Positions 34,597 through 43,374 of a stretch of DNA of 64,000 bases are shown one piece after another. Origin of the DNA: Paenibacillus sp. FSL R5-0912 (GTDB taxonomy: Bacteria; Bacillota; Bacilli; Paenibacillales; Paenibacillaceae). The notes beneath the pieces were generated by a model. It ran no database searches, was not told the origin of the DNA, and saw only the letters and a list, made by a program, of their open reading frames with translations. The position numbers and the translations under genes are program-made. The stretch covers positions 4,402,001 to 4,466,000 of the forward strand of contig NZ_CP009282.1 in assembly GCF_000758605.1 (NCBI RefSeq), written 5' to 3'. Positions within the stretch are counted from its first letter, which is position 1. The number at the start of each line of letters is the position of its first letter.

Positions 34597-35829
34597 TCAG
34601 GACACCAGGGTCTTCTCTCCGTCTGCTTCGCTGCTGCCTGCCCGTACATACTTAGTGTTGAAATAGAGCAGCACGATATTGGATCCCAGCAGCGAGGCGC
34701 CCGCAAAGCACCAGATGAAGGCATACCCGAGATTCTTGGCCATGATCCCCAGGATCAGCGTAATCAGGAAACCGGCGAGTGATTTGAGCGCTGACAGCCC
34801 GGAGGTGAAGGTCGCCCGCTTGGCCCCGGGAATGAAATCCTGTACCCAGACACCTGTAGAAGACATATCCATCCCGAGCCCGAATTCAAACAGCACCAGA
34901 CCGGCAATAAATACAGCCTTATGCGGAAACAATCCGACCAGCAGCAGTCCGAGTGCAGAGATTACAGTTCCGCAGACGATGATCCGGACGGCAGCAACCT
35001 CTTTTTTGGCCAGATAGGAGACCAGGAAGCTCGATACACTAATTACTCCCATGAACAGAATCAGCAGCACCCCGAGGGAACTGACCGGAAATTCCAGCTC
35101 ATTCACCCCATATACCTGCCAGGACAACAGAAAGACCAGCAAGGCGGTATGTGTCAGGATGCTGCGCAGAAGAATAAACCGCATCTCTGTGCTGCGGGCG
35201 AAATCGGCCGAACTGGCATAGATCTCCCGGCGGATGCTGCTCTGCGTTCTGCTTCCGTAGTTGTCGCTGAAGCTGAGCCAGGTATATACGCCGAGTCCTA
35301 CCGCCAGCACGCCGGCAATAGCCACCGGAAGAACATAATGTACGCGGCTGCTCACCGTACCCATCAATGCACCGACGATGGCAAACGCCGATACAAACCC
35401 GCTGATGCGGGGCAGGGCGATTTTTTTATAATCCGGCATTCCCAGCTCTTCCAGCTGATCAATGTACCACGCCTGCGGAGAACCCGAAATCATCGCAACT
35501 CCCAGAGACATCACGATGGAGGCGGCGATGAATAAGGCAAGACCGTTAGCAGCGGCAAAAATCCCGAGCCCCGCTCCCCACACCATGAATCCGGCCGCCG
35601 TCATGCGCTTTCTTCCATAGATATCGGACAGATTCCCGCTGGGGTAATCAAAGATAGCCATGGACAGTGAAGAAACGGCAAACACGATACTGATCTGAAA
35701 GGCATCCACGCCGCGCAAGCTCATCAAAATGATAAAAACCGCGCCATAGAGCTTATCAGCCACATTATACCCCGACAATATGACGCCCAGAAATACACTG
35801 TATTTCCGTTGTAGCTGATTGTTCCCCAC
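34597..35829 (-). CDS. MFS transporter
   Basis: The 410-residue protein has about 12 transmembrane helices. The loop-2/3 MFS signature is FDYPSGNLSDIYGRKRM (about residues 58-74), and a hydrophilic region lies near 180-205. The VAMISGSPQAWYIDQL stretch in TM4-5 recalls drug/unknown-substrate MFS members. A GTG start at 35829 is used with GGCGGG about 12 bases upstream. It stands alone with its own AT-rich upstream region and a shared terminator. The substrate is unknown. Confidence 0.8.
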   Translation of the reverse strand: MGNNQLQRKYSVFLGVILSGYNVADKLYGAVFIILMSLRGVDAFQISIVFAVSSLSMAIFDYPSGNLSDIYGRKRMTAAGFMVWGAGLGIFAAANGLALFIAASIVMSLGVAMISGSPQAWYIDQLEELGMPDYKKIALPRISGFVSAFAIVGALMGTVSSRVHYVLPVAIAGVLAVGLGVYTWLSFSDNYGSRTQSSIRREIYASSADFARSTEMRFILLRSILTHTALLVFLLSWQVYGVNELEFPVSSLGVLLILFMGVISVSSFLVSYLAKKEVAAVRIIVCGTVISALGLLLVGLFPHKAVFIAGLVLFEFGLGMDMSSTGVWVQDFIPGAKRATFTSGLSALKSLAGFLITLILGIMAKNLGYAFIWCFAGASLLGSNIVLLYFNTKYVRAGSSEADGEKTLVS

Positions 35830-35973
35830 TCTGCATCCCGCCTTTCGCCTCTCGCCGATATTCCAGTCCGAGTTAATTATTGGGATTATATTATAATTGT
35901 TACCTTTTCAAAGTGAATTACTGCACAGCTGACAGCTCCCTCAATCCAATCCCGGGGTAAAAGGATTAGAACC

Positions 35974-36301
35974 ATGAAGCCCTCATATTGCGGATTTGAT
36001 CTCGAGGACTGCTTCTAGACCATGGAGTGGATCTACGAGAATTATAACCTGTGCCGGATAATCCTTAGAGTAAGGTCCTAAGGATATCACGATGCCGCTT
36101 CTGCAGCTGCTCAGCTGCCTTGGAACAGGCGAGCAGTCCCAACTAACTATGCCACCTGGGACCAGCCGGAGCATGAAGCTATTCTGCTGCATGGTACAGG
36201 CAGCGGCGACTCCTTCATCGATGTATCGCTGATCTAGGGCGATTATTACTAAGTCGAAGCCGTCGCCAAGCTGAAGTGTTGAAGCACCGTATTTTCTAAT
36301 C
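35974..36301 (+). pseudogene. Decayed gene, C-terminal part resembling a GH88 unsaturated glucuronyl hydrolase
   Basis: One reading frame from 35974 to about 36301 keeps coding character, with several in-frame stops (TAG, TAA, TAG, TAA, TGA) and no frameshift. Its last part reads HEAILLHGTGSG-DSFIDVSLI-stop-GDYY-stop-VEAVAKLK. If the stops replace Trp and Tyr, this becomes ...LIWGDYYYVEAVAKL, which resembles the C-terminal end of GH88 unsaturated glucuronyl hydrolases. The earlier part (MEWIYENYNL...) is not assignable. A strong terminator follows on the same strand, as for a former gene. GH88 would supply unsaturated uronates to the KduI/KduD pathway encoded at 50-52 kb. Confidence 0.4.
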
Positions 36302-36318
36302 TGGCTATTGGATAACTC

Positions 36319-36356
36319 AAACAGCGGGCCCCCACATACTGGGGACCCGCTGTTTG
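36319..36356 (+). terminator. Terminator behind the decayed gene
   Basis: Arms AACAGCGGG and CCCGCTGTT with a further CCCC/GGGG stem form a strong hairpin followed by GTTGTTT. It is intact although its gene is broken. Confidence 0.75.
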
Positions 36357-36420
36357 TTGTTTAAACTTATGGTTCAAAAGATTATTCAAGTGTTGCAGAA
36401 TCGCGATTCGATTCCGGTTC

Positions 36421-36482
36421 AAAATCCTGCACGGAATACAACATTCCCTTCACTTTATTGCCTCAAATCCAATAATGTTGTA
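36421..36482 (-). repeat. Dispersed repeat module B (copy 3, minus orientation)
   Basis: Read on the minus strand this 62-base copy starts TACAACATTATTGGATTTG, contains GAAGGGAATGTTGTATT and ends GTGCAGGATTTT. It aligns closely to the copies at 19932 and 59924. It is the right half of a composite element whose module A lies at 36540-36587 in the opposite orientation, separated by 57 bases. Confidence 0.75.
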
Positions 36483-36539
36483 TAAAATACATCATTCATC
36501 TTCTTCCAGACAGCTTAGCGGGAATATTCCTGTATTTGC

Positions 36540-36587
36540 TACAACAATCCTCCCGAACACCCCAGTATTTAAGGTTCAAAGTTGTAA
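36540..36587 (+). repeat. Dispersed repeat module A (copy 1)
   Basis: A 48-base element starts TACAACAATCCTCCCGAACA and ends AAAGTTGTAA. A near-identical copy lies at 58557-58604 in the other orientation. It shares length (48 bases to the inner TTGTA) and terminal TACAACA/GTTGTA ends with module B. Confidence 0.7.
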
Positions 36588-36719
36588 TCTGTACAACACT
36601 TTCACCTTAATAGGTGATTATCGCTAACCGTTCGCGGCTGGGCGAAGCTCTGACAACTACACATACGAAATGCTACTGCGGCTCCGCGTGTTCGGATAAC
36701 CCTTTCAGCTTGCAAATGC

Positions 36720-38837
36720 TTACCCCCGCTGCTCCTCCAACCACAAGACCGCCGTCACTCCGCGCGGATAATATTTGCTGCCGGTGATCTCGCCGGAGAT
36801 AATCTGGTCGCTCCAGCTCCAGATCGAGAGCTGCGGATGCGTAAGCCAGGTTACATGTGCCGAATCGGCTGCATGGCCTTTGTCCTCCCACTCCAGACCA
36901 AGAATTTGTCTGGCGATGAATTGGCACAGATAAATCTTGCTCAGCCAGCTGTTGTTGCTGGTGGAGGAGATTTTCCAGCCGCCGTCCTCGAACAAGCACA
37001 CCCCTTCAACAAGCACGGCCTGCAGATGCGTGTCTAGCGCCGCGATGTATTCGCCGAACCGCCCCTCGCGCTCCAATGCTTCCTTACAGCCTGTGAAGTA
37101 AGGGAAGACGAGGCCTTCAATCGCCGGAATAATCTTGGAGTCATTGCCTTCACCGATTACAGCCGGGATATAGCCACCCTCGGTAACACTGCCCACAATG
37201 GTTGCTGCGCAGAGCTCTGCCTGTCTGCCGGCAGTCTGTGACAGCTCCGTATTGCCGTTATCGCGGAAGATCTTCTCCATCGCCAAATACGCTGCCCAGC
37301 ATTTACCCGCCAGGTAAATATTGTTGCGCGCCTGGCCCAGTGACACATCAAGACTGTCGTACGTAGTAATCTCCGCACCGCCCATTGTCCGCGAGCTGTC
37401 GAGGGCCATCACACCGTTTCGTTTCGCCGGGTCCGGATGATCCCGGTTCAGCATACTCTGCAGGCAGCTCTCCAGTACTGTAAGGTTGCGTTCCATCCAG
37501 CTAAGGTCACCAGTATGCTCCAGATATACCGCCGCAGTAAGAATCCAGTTCACCAGCTGCTCATGGGTCATATGCGAGAAGCAGCCGTCGATGCCGTACA
37601 GCTCATATGAGGAATACCCCGGACGTGAGACGGCATTGGCTACCCCCATATCATGGGTGAAGCTGAGCCCGCCCGGATATTCCGTCATGTCTCCCGGGAA
37701 ACGGACAGTATCCACATAGCTGTACCGGTCCACGAACATATCCAGCTCATTGCGAACGGTCCACGGATTCATCTTCAGCTCATAGAATAGCTGGTCCACC
37801 GTAAGATCGAATGTGTTCATCATCCGGTATTCGCCTTCGTTCACAATCCAGAACGGCTGGGCTTTGTACTCCAGCAGCTCGGTTGAGCCATAATAACTGC
37901 GGATGGCATGAGCCAGCATGAATGTCTGGTCTTCGCTGAGCCCGGTTCCTTCCAGCATGGTGTTAGCCTGCTCTGCCTGCTGCTTCAGCTGATCGAAATG
38001 GGACAACGCATATTCCGCTACCGCCTCTACATTACTGTAATAGCGGTTATAGTAATAACTGGCGTCCATCCCCGAGGTTACATAGCCGGACCGGTGGAAG
38101 CAGACTGCGAACCGGTAGACCTTGCGCTCTCCTGCGGGCACATCCATAACCAGAGCTCCAACCTGGCCGAGTCCGAAGGTCCAGTTCTCCTCCAGCTCCG
38201 CTGTGAGAATATCCTCCAGGGTAAAGTGCATGGCAGCTTTCACGCTGCCCTGTTCAGCAGCAATGGCCAGAAACCGGCCTTGTCCGACACCGGTCAGCTC
38301 TGCCTGGCCGCCATCGAATCTTCTCAAGGCGTTATAGGGATCATTCCCCTGGAAGCCGAAGAAGGCACGGCGGATAGCATTGCCCGAAGTGTTATCGACT
38401 TCCAGCTCTACCAGCACTGCGGGCAGCAGCACTTCCTTAAGCTCTTCGTCAGTAGCCGTTTCGGGGTCCGGAACCGGCCGGACCGGTGACAGAATGCGGA
38501 AGGTTAGGTCACCTGCCTGCCAGCTATCCGATGCCAGGCGGAAATCGCGGGTGATCTCTTCGTCTGCGTAGTGATAAAGAATCTGCGGCTTATCCGGGTT
38601 CGGGTCGGGGTTCTCGATGTCATAACGTTTACTTTCATCGTCGCTGCCCTGCTCATGGAACGGCAAGGTATCGAAGCCGCTACCATCCTTGCGCTCCAGA
38701 CCAATATATACATTCTGTCTAGGCGGTTTGCCCACTTCCAGGTCAAAGCCGCCGGACGCTCCCTTAAATCCGAGGGTAAAGCTTGAAAAAGATCCAATCG
38801 GTGAATGATGGGCATTAAAGAATTGATTCTTCGGCAT
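36720..38837 (-). CDS. Glycoside hydrolase family 52 beta-xylosidase
   Basis: The 705-residue cytosolic enzyme has the length and wording of GH52 beta-xylosidases such as Geobacillus XynB2. N-terminal NAHHSPIGSFSSFTLGFKG and ESKRYDIENPDPNPDKP are followed by the nucleophile region VNEGEYRMMNTFDLTVDQLF (Glu about residue 335). The acid/base region GGAEITTYDSLDVSLGQARN holds the Asp near 495, and SNNSWLSKIYLCQFIARQILG is near the C-terminus. It removes xylose from the non-reducing end of xylo-oligosaccharides with retention. No signal peptide is seen. The ATG at 38837 has GGAGGGAG upstream. It is divergent from an AraC regulator that most likely controls it. Confidence 0.96.
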   Translation of the reverse strand: MPKNQFFNAHHSPIGSFSSFTLGFKGASGGFDLEVGKPPRQNVYIGLERKDGSGFDTLPFHEQGSDDESKRYDIENPDPNPDKPQILYHYADEEITRDFRLASDSWQAGDLTFRILSPVRPVPDPETATDEELKEVLLPAVLVELEVDNTSGNAIRRAFFGFQGNDPYNALRRFDGGQAELTGVGQGRFLAIAAEQGSVKAAMHFTLEDILTAELEENWTFGLGQVGALVMDVPAGERKVYRFAVCFHRSGYVTSGMDASYYYNRYYSNVEAVAEYALSHFDQLKQQAEQANTMLEGTGLSEDQTFMLAHAIRSYYGSTELLEYKAQPFWIVNEGEYRMMNTFDLTVDQLFYELKMNPWTVRNELDMFVDRYSYVDTVRFPGDMTEYPGGLSFTHDMGVANAVSRPGYSSYELYGIDGCFSHMTHEQLVNWILTAAVYLEHTGDLSWMERNLTVLESCLQSMLNRDHPDPAKRNGVMALDSSRTMGGAEITTYDSLDVSLGQARNNIYLAGKCWAAYLAMEKIFRDNGNTELSQTAGRQAELCAATIVGSVTEGGYIPAVIGEGNDSKIIPAIEGLVFPYFTGCKEALEREGRFGEYIAALDTHLQAVLVEGVCLFEDGGWKISSTSNNSWLSKIYLCQFIARQILGLEWEDKGHAADSAHVTWLTHPQLSIWSWSDQIISGEITGSKYYPRGVTAVLWLEEQRG

Positions 38838-39011
38838 AACGTAATGCACTCCCTCCAGGCTGTGGCCCGGCAGTACCGGGCTTATAACTCTATGTTAGCG
38901 TTGCCCCCGCTTATGCAACAGGCGCAAAGCCGCCAATTATTTGGACAAATCAATCGGACGCGGCGGCTTATGCTATAATAGAGCCAACTTTTAGTGAAAA
39001 AGAGGTTGAGT

Positions 39012-39977
39012 ATGAACGTATTAGATCCCGGTACACAGCATTCCATGGACGGCCGGATGTCCCCGGATATACAGGCTGCCTTTCATATATTCGCTGCCCA
39101 CTGGCGCAAGGTGAACAAGGAGTGGCAATATCCGGCACACACCCATCCGATGTTCGAGATCAATATCGTCCTGCAGGGTTCGCAGCAAATGAATGTAGGC
39201 GGACAGTCTTACATCCAGCACAGCGGCGACATTCTGTTCATCCGCCCAAGTGTCCTGCATTCCAGCCTGGGTACAGTGTCAGAGGATGAAATGACCTATT
39301 ATTGCCTGCATTTCGACATTGATGATCTGGTCCTGCGCCGTTCCCTGATGACGATGGACACCGTCAGCCTAAGCGGTGACACTCCGGAGCTGCAGGCGAT
39401 CCGTTCTTCACTCGATGCAATTATCAGCTCGACGATCCTCCCTGATGCCAGCGATGCCCAGCGGGGCCGGCTGGTGACGCTCAATGCTTCGCTGCAGCTG
39501 TTCACCGCACTCAGCAGCTGGGTGCTGGCTGCATTGCCCTCCCCTGTCCGGAGCACACTGCCCGGTGTTACGGAGAAAACCGTTGCCCTGGCGAACGCCA
39601 TTGAAGGGCTTCTGCAGGAATCCGTATTCACCGCTGCGGCAACCGGCAGCCGGGCCGGAAGCATTGAAGACATCGCTGCAAGACTTGGCTACAGCCCGAA
39701 TCACTGCAACCGCGCCTTCCGGCAAATCTACGGATTGCCGCCGAGGCAGTATCTCTCTGATCTGATCATCCGCCATGCCAAGCTACTGCTGCTGGATAAC
39801 AGCCTGTCAGTGGAGAGTATCGCCTACAGGCTCGGCTACCGTGATGTCTCCCATTTCAGCAAGCAGTTCAAGCGCTGGACCGGCCTGCCTCCCATGGGCT
39901 ACCGTCAGCTTACGGAGGAACCGGGGAAGACAGACGGCAAAGCGTTATCCGCCAATACGCTGGGAGGCACATTATGA
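39012..39977 (+). CDS. AraC-family transcriptional regulator next to the GH52 gene
   Basis: The 321-residue protein has an N-terminal cupin sensing domain (HTHPMFEINIVLQGSQQMNVGG, residues about 42-65; RPSVLHSS). The C-terminal double HTH (about 210-300) contains SIEDIAARLGYSPNHCNRAFRQ and SVESIAYRLGYRDVSHFSKQFKRWTGLPP. The ATG at 39012 follows AGAGGTTGAG; a GTG at 38994 is upstream of that. A TATAAT -10 lies at 38974-38979 in the divergent space shared with the GH52 gene. The gene ends in an ATGA overlap with a truncated downstream frame. A xylan-related inducer is likely by context. Confidence 0.9.
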   Translation: MNVLDPGTQHSMDGRMSPDIQAAFHIFAAHWRKVNKEWQYPAHTHPMFEINIVLQGSQQMNVGGQSYIQHSGDILFIRPSVLHSSLGTVSEDEMTYYCLHFDIDDLVLRRSLMTMDTVSLSGDTPELQAIRSSLDAIISSTILPDASDAQRGRLVTLNASLQLFTALSSWVLAALPSPVRSTLPGVTEKTVALANAIEGLLQESVFTAAATGSRAGSIEDIAARLGYSPNHCNRAFRQIYGLPPRQYLSDLIIRHAKLLLLDNSLSVESIAYRLGYRDVSHFSKQFKRWTGLPPMGYRQLTEEPGKTDGKALSANTLGGTL

Positions 39978-40129
39978 AGATATACTTTTTCAATCAGGAA
40001 ACCGGTAAATCAGTTTCAGCCTTCAGCTCCGACTTCATTTTATCCCGGATTATCCAGACGGATAGAAAATTGCTTCGAGGATTATTCACAAGAAAACGAA
40101 GGTCGGCAGACCTCCGTTTTCTTGTGTAG
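39974..40129 (+). pseudogene. Truncated cupin-like gene fragment coupled to AraC by ATGA
   Basis: An ATG overlaps the AraC stop (ATGA) and opens 51 codons starting MKIYFFNQETGKSV. The wording MKIY-FxxETGK...F-SSDFILSRIIQTD is that of the first 30 residues of small cupin proteins often paired with AraC regulators. The rest of the cupin is missing: after about residue 32 the frame runs into a terminator hairpin and stops. The fragment is probably the remnant of a lost gene. Confidence 0.5.
40089..40127. terminator. Terminator between AraC operon and GH127
   Basis: Long arms CACAAGAAAACG and CGTTTTCTTGTG with an AGGTC/GACCT inner stem make a strong hairpin. The T-rich 3' arm on the plus strand suits the AraC operon; the palindrome may also serve the minus strand. 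Confidence 0.75.
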
Positions 40130-40143
40130 GCAATAGTGTAATG

Positions 40144-40333
40144 TCACCGCCAGTATTCCTGTACCTGCCTGTCGTATTCAGTATTGGCCCGTTTCATATA
40201 TTCTAGTACATCCCCGTCCTTAACAACCATTTCCTGCAGCAGCCTATAGAACCGGTTACGAACTGCGGAGGAACCATTGTTATCTCCCCGCCCATTGTTG
40301 ATCATCAGGGATTTGGTAACGGCTGGATCGGGT
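40144..40333 (-). pseudogene. Coding-like remnant behind the GH127 gene
   Basis: In a frame other than GH127, and overlapping its end, lies an open stretch. It ends RNRFYRLLQEMVVKDGDVLE then YMKRANTEYDRQVQEYWR and a stop. Balance of charges and codon use look like real protein, and the C-terminus resembles that of extracellular sugar-binding lipoproteins. No start with a ribosome binding site exists. It may be the tail of a deleted gene to which the GH127 gene was fused. This is a weak call. Confidence 0.25.
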
Positions 40334-42238
40334 TTATACTCCAGTCTGCTGGCCCCCAGCCTGCTCCACCGGAAAATATACCGTATACTCCTCGTCCTTA
40401 ACCTCAAACAAAGGAATCAGACGAAATCCCCGCTCCTGGCGGATCGTCCGGTAACTGCCGAACATCCACCAGCCATGGTTACGTTCGCGGTCAGGGGTGA
40501 GCATGCTGCCCGGATCTGCCGCATCACCAATCAGCCTCCGCTCTTCTCCAACCAGACCGGCCAGTACCACCGGACCGTCCACGAATGCGAAGATATCCTG
40601 ATCACCCGGCAATGGCTCCGCAGTTACCCCCTTGGGGAGTTCCACATCCACGGTGTCTCCACTGCTCCAGGTCCGCTCAAGCTCAACAAAGGCAGATGGC
40701 CGGCAGACTACCTGCTGCGGGACCCCATTCACCCTGATGACAGCTCCCTCCCGCAGCCACCAGGGCATTCTCAGCCGCAGGCTGAACCGGCTGTCCTCAT
40801 TAGCCGCAACGGTAAGCTTATAGACAAGCGCATCCGGACGGTGCGCCGGGATTGGCGGAATATCTACTCTGGTAATATTCGTCATGCCGGCTACCGACCA
40901 ATTATTCATAGGGTAGACGCCATGTTGGCCATCCTGCTCCAGCCGGATACCTATTTCGGCTCCGCCCTGCTTGAAGCTTACTGTGGAAGGAATCCATTGG
41001 CATACTTCTAAGCCGCCCTCCTCCTGCATGTAAATCATCGGTTCATAGGAGGCGTTGGCCTGCATCAAGGTGCCATGGCAGCACCAGAAATGTCCTGTTT
41101 CCGAGCCCCATGTTTTGGTGCTGCCCGCACCGAGCCCCAGGAAATATGAAATCCGGCCGTTCTCTCCATGCTGATGGGCCAGCACACCGTTATAGAAGCG
41201 CCGTTCCCAGTAATCCCCGTAAGCCGCATCTCCGGTCCAGCGCAGCAGGGTATGCGAGAGCCGCATCATATTGTAGTTGACGCAGTGCTCCTGACCAGCG
41301 CCCAGCCGGGCTGACATCTCTCCAGCGGGCATCCACAGCTCTCCATCATCGCCCGCACCGCTGCACAGATAACCGCGCACAGTAACGGCACATTTCCAGA
41401 ACGCCTCCACAATGCTGCGGTAACGTTCATCCCCTGTGACCTCGTACACTTTTGCCGCTCCCAGTATCTCGGGAATCTGTGTGTTGGCGTGTTTATTGGT
41501 CAGTACATCCTGACCGTCCAGCAGGGCATCGAAGAAGCGGCGTCGGTCATAGCGGCGGATCAGCTCCAAATGCTCCTCCGATCCGGTAATTCCGTACAGA
41601 TCCGCCCAGGCTTCGAGCATCCCTCCTGTCTCCAGATCAAGCAGTTCATCCAGCTGCTCCCTGCTGAACCGTCCGGTCCAGCGGAAGAACCAGGCTGCGA
41701 TCCCCTTCATGATCTCCAGTGCCTGCAGATTGCCGGCTATGGCATACATCTCGTGTAAACCCATCAGGAGCTTATGAACTGTATAATGCGGAGCCCAGAC
41801 ATACTTGCCGTTCGCAATGCGGTGCATATAAGTCTGCGGAAAAGCAGCCAGCCACTCCCCGCCGTTCGCTTCCTGGCATTTGGCCAGTTCACCCACAATA
41901 TGATCTGCCTTGGCCTTCACCAGCATATCTTCCGTCTGTGCATAAATACGCGCAGCCGCAGACAGCCAGTGACCCATAATATGCCCACGCAGCTCACAGG
42001 TCGGTGACTCCCAGCCCCAGTGCCATTGCTCCGGTCCATCCATGCTTGTTGTGGAGGCCGCTGTTGTCCCGCCGTTACCGCTATAGCTCCAGAGTCCCGC
42101 CTCCAGATAGAAACTGCGCAGCAGATTCATCGGGGTCAGACTCATAATATACTTTTTGTTCAACTCAAACCGGGCTTGCACCGGTCCGGGGGAAAGCTTA
42201 ATCTGTCCAATCCGTAAAGCTGACATTGCGCTGTGCAT
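40334..42238 (-). CDS. Glycoside hydrolase family 127 (beta-L-arabinofuranosidase-type)
   Basis: The 634-residue intracellular protein matches the DUF1680/GH127 family. Its (alpha/alpha)6 barrel contains GHIMGHWLSAAARIYA (about residue 83), TVHKLLMGLHEMY (about 155) and GQEHCVNYNMMRLSHTLL (about 325). The GHFWCCHGTLMQ motif lies near 385. In characterised members the Glu-x-Cys and Cys-Cys form a Zn-thiolate site and the Cys of the pair is the nucleophile; those residues are present. The C-terminal beta-sandwich ends DEEYTVYFPV. It probably removes beta-L-arabinofuranose from arabinan or glycoprotein glycans. It is divergent from the AraC gene at 42382. Its stop is followed by remnant sequence. 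Confidence 0.88.
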   Translation of the reverse strand: MHSAMSALRIGQIKLSPGPVQARFELNKKYIMSLTPMNLLRSFYLEAGLWSYSGNGGTTAASTTSMDGPEQWHWGWESPTCELRGHIMGHWLSAAARIYAQTEDMLVKAKADHIVGELAKCQEANGGEWLAAFPQTYMHRIANGKYVWAPHYTVHKLLMGLHEMYAIAGNLQALEIMKGIAAWFFRWTGRFSREQLDELLDLETGGMLEAWADLYGITGSEEHLELIRRYDRRRFFDALLDGQDVLTNKHANTQIPEILGAAKVYEVTGDERYRSIVEAFWKCAVTVRGYLCSGAGDDGELWMPAGEMSARLGAGQEHCVNYNMMRLSHTLLRWTGDAAYGDYWERRFYNGVLAHQHGENGRISYFLGLGAGSTKTWGSETGHFWCCHGTLMQANASYEPMIYMQEEGGLEVCQWIPSTVSFKQGGAEIGIRLEQDGQHGVYPMNNWSVAGMTNITRVDIPPIPAHRPDALVYKLTVAANEDSRFSLRLRMPWWLREGAVIRVNGVPQQVVCRPSAFVELERTWSSGDTVDVELPKGVTAEPLPGDQDIFAFVDGPVVLAGLVGEERRLIGDAADPGSMLTPDRERNHGWWMFGSYRTIRQERGFRLIPLFEVKDEEYTVYFPVEQAGGQQTGV

Positions 42239-42381
42239 GATTCAACAACCTCTCTTTATTTTGGCTATAACAATAATTATAGTCACTGTCCATTAAGAGA
42301 AAATGCATCAAACCACAGATTGCATATCCTTTTTTGTGATTATATAATGCGGATAGATTAGAGAGGACAGGAGGTGAAACC

Positions 42382-43266
42382 TTGGAAGAGCAGATCTTTT
42401 TGACGGCAGACGGGTTTCCGCTTGTCCGGGATATCGGCTGGAATCAGGCTTCAGGCCTGTACACCCATCCGGACCGCCTGCTGGATTATGAGGTATTTAT
42501 TTATGTGACCCAAGGCAGCATGCAGGTGATAGAAGAAGGTACGGAATACGTAGTACAAGCGGGAGAATATCTTTTCCTGAGGGGAGGACTTCATCACTGG
42601 GGCGAACCCCGCTGCGCTGCGGGAACATCCTGGTACTGGGTTCATTTCACATCCGCTGCAGAGCACCGGGACAAGAGCAGCTACAAGGATTATATTCCGC
42701 TGCCTGAGCTGGAGTATTATTATCCCGATTATTACAAGTACCGGTTCCCGTTACCCAAATATGGCAGAGCACCGGTTCAGCTTGGACTGGAGAGCCGTCT
42801 GCGGCTAATTCTCGAGCAGGTTCAGCGGACCGAATCGCAAACGCACTGGATGACACGGAGCTGCCTCAGTGTATATGAGCTGTTCATGGATATACATGCG
42901 GCCGGGCAGCAGGAGAGCAGTACATCTGTCAGCGGCAAAAGCGGGAATGCTGTGCGGAGAGTTACAGCTTATCTGATCAAACACTGCGGCGAGGATTTCG
43001 CCGGGGAAGAGCTCGCTTCACAGCTGAACATGAATTACAGCTACCTGTCATCCGCGTTCAAGCAGGCCACCGGACAGACGATTATTGAGACCCATACCAA
43101 GCTCCGGATGAACAAGGCCATCGAGCTGATGCGGACGAGTGCGTACAATGTATCTGAGATCAGTGATGCGCTTGGCTACCCCAACCCTTACTACTTCAGC
43201 CGCGTGTTCAAAAAAGTGCTCGGTGAATCCCCCTCCTCCTACATGAAGCATCTGTACCGCACCTGA
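42382..43266 (+). CDS. AraC-family transcriptional regulator next to the GH127 gene
   Basis: The 294-residue protein has an N-terminal cupin (YEVFIYVTQGSMQVIEEG, residues about 37-55; LHHWGEP; WYWVHF). The C-terminal double HTH (about 195-290) contains FAGEELASQLNMNYSYLSSAFKQATGQ and NVSEISDALGYPNPYYFSRVFKKVLGESP. A TTG start is used with an excellent AGGAGGTG seven bases upstream. A dimeric sugar-responsive activator is likely. It is divergent from the GH127 gene by 143 bases, which probably hold both promoters. Confidence 0.92.
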   Translation: MEEQIFLTADGFPLVRDIGWNQASGLYTHPDRLLDYEVFIYVTQGSMQVIEEGTEYVVQAGEYLFLRGGLHHWGEPRCAAGTSWYWVHFTSAAEHRDKSSYKDYIPLPELEYYYPDYYKYRFPLPKYGRAPVQLGLESRLRLILEQVQRTESQTHWMTRSCLSVYELFMDIHAAGQQESSTSVSGKSGNAVRRVTAYLIKHCGEDFAGEELASQLNMNYSYLSSAFKQATGQTIIETHTKLRMNKAIELMRTSAYNVSEISDALGYPNPYYFSRVFKKVLGESPSSYMKHLYRT

Positions 43267-43374
43267 ACATGGGCGAAGCTGGGAACAGCAGCCGGACTCA
43301 TGGTACAATACAAGCAGAATTGATCTCCATGCAGGGCAGATGAACATAAGACTCTTATATAATCCTTCAAAAAG

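Noticed and set aside
36416..36427. GGTTCAAAATCC, reminiscent of a tRNA T-arm
   Set aside because: No acceptor stem, D-arm or anticodon arm can be folded around it; it is partly the end of repeat module B.
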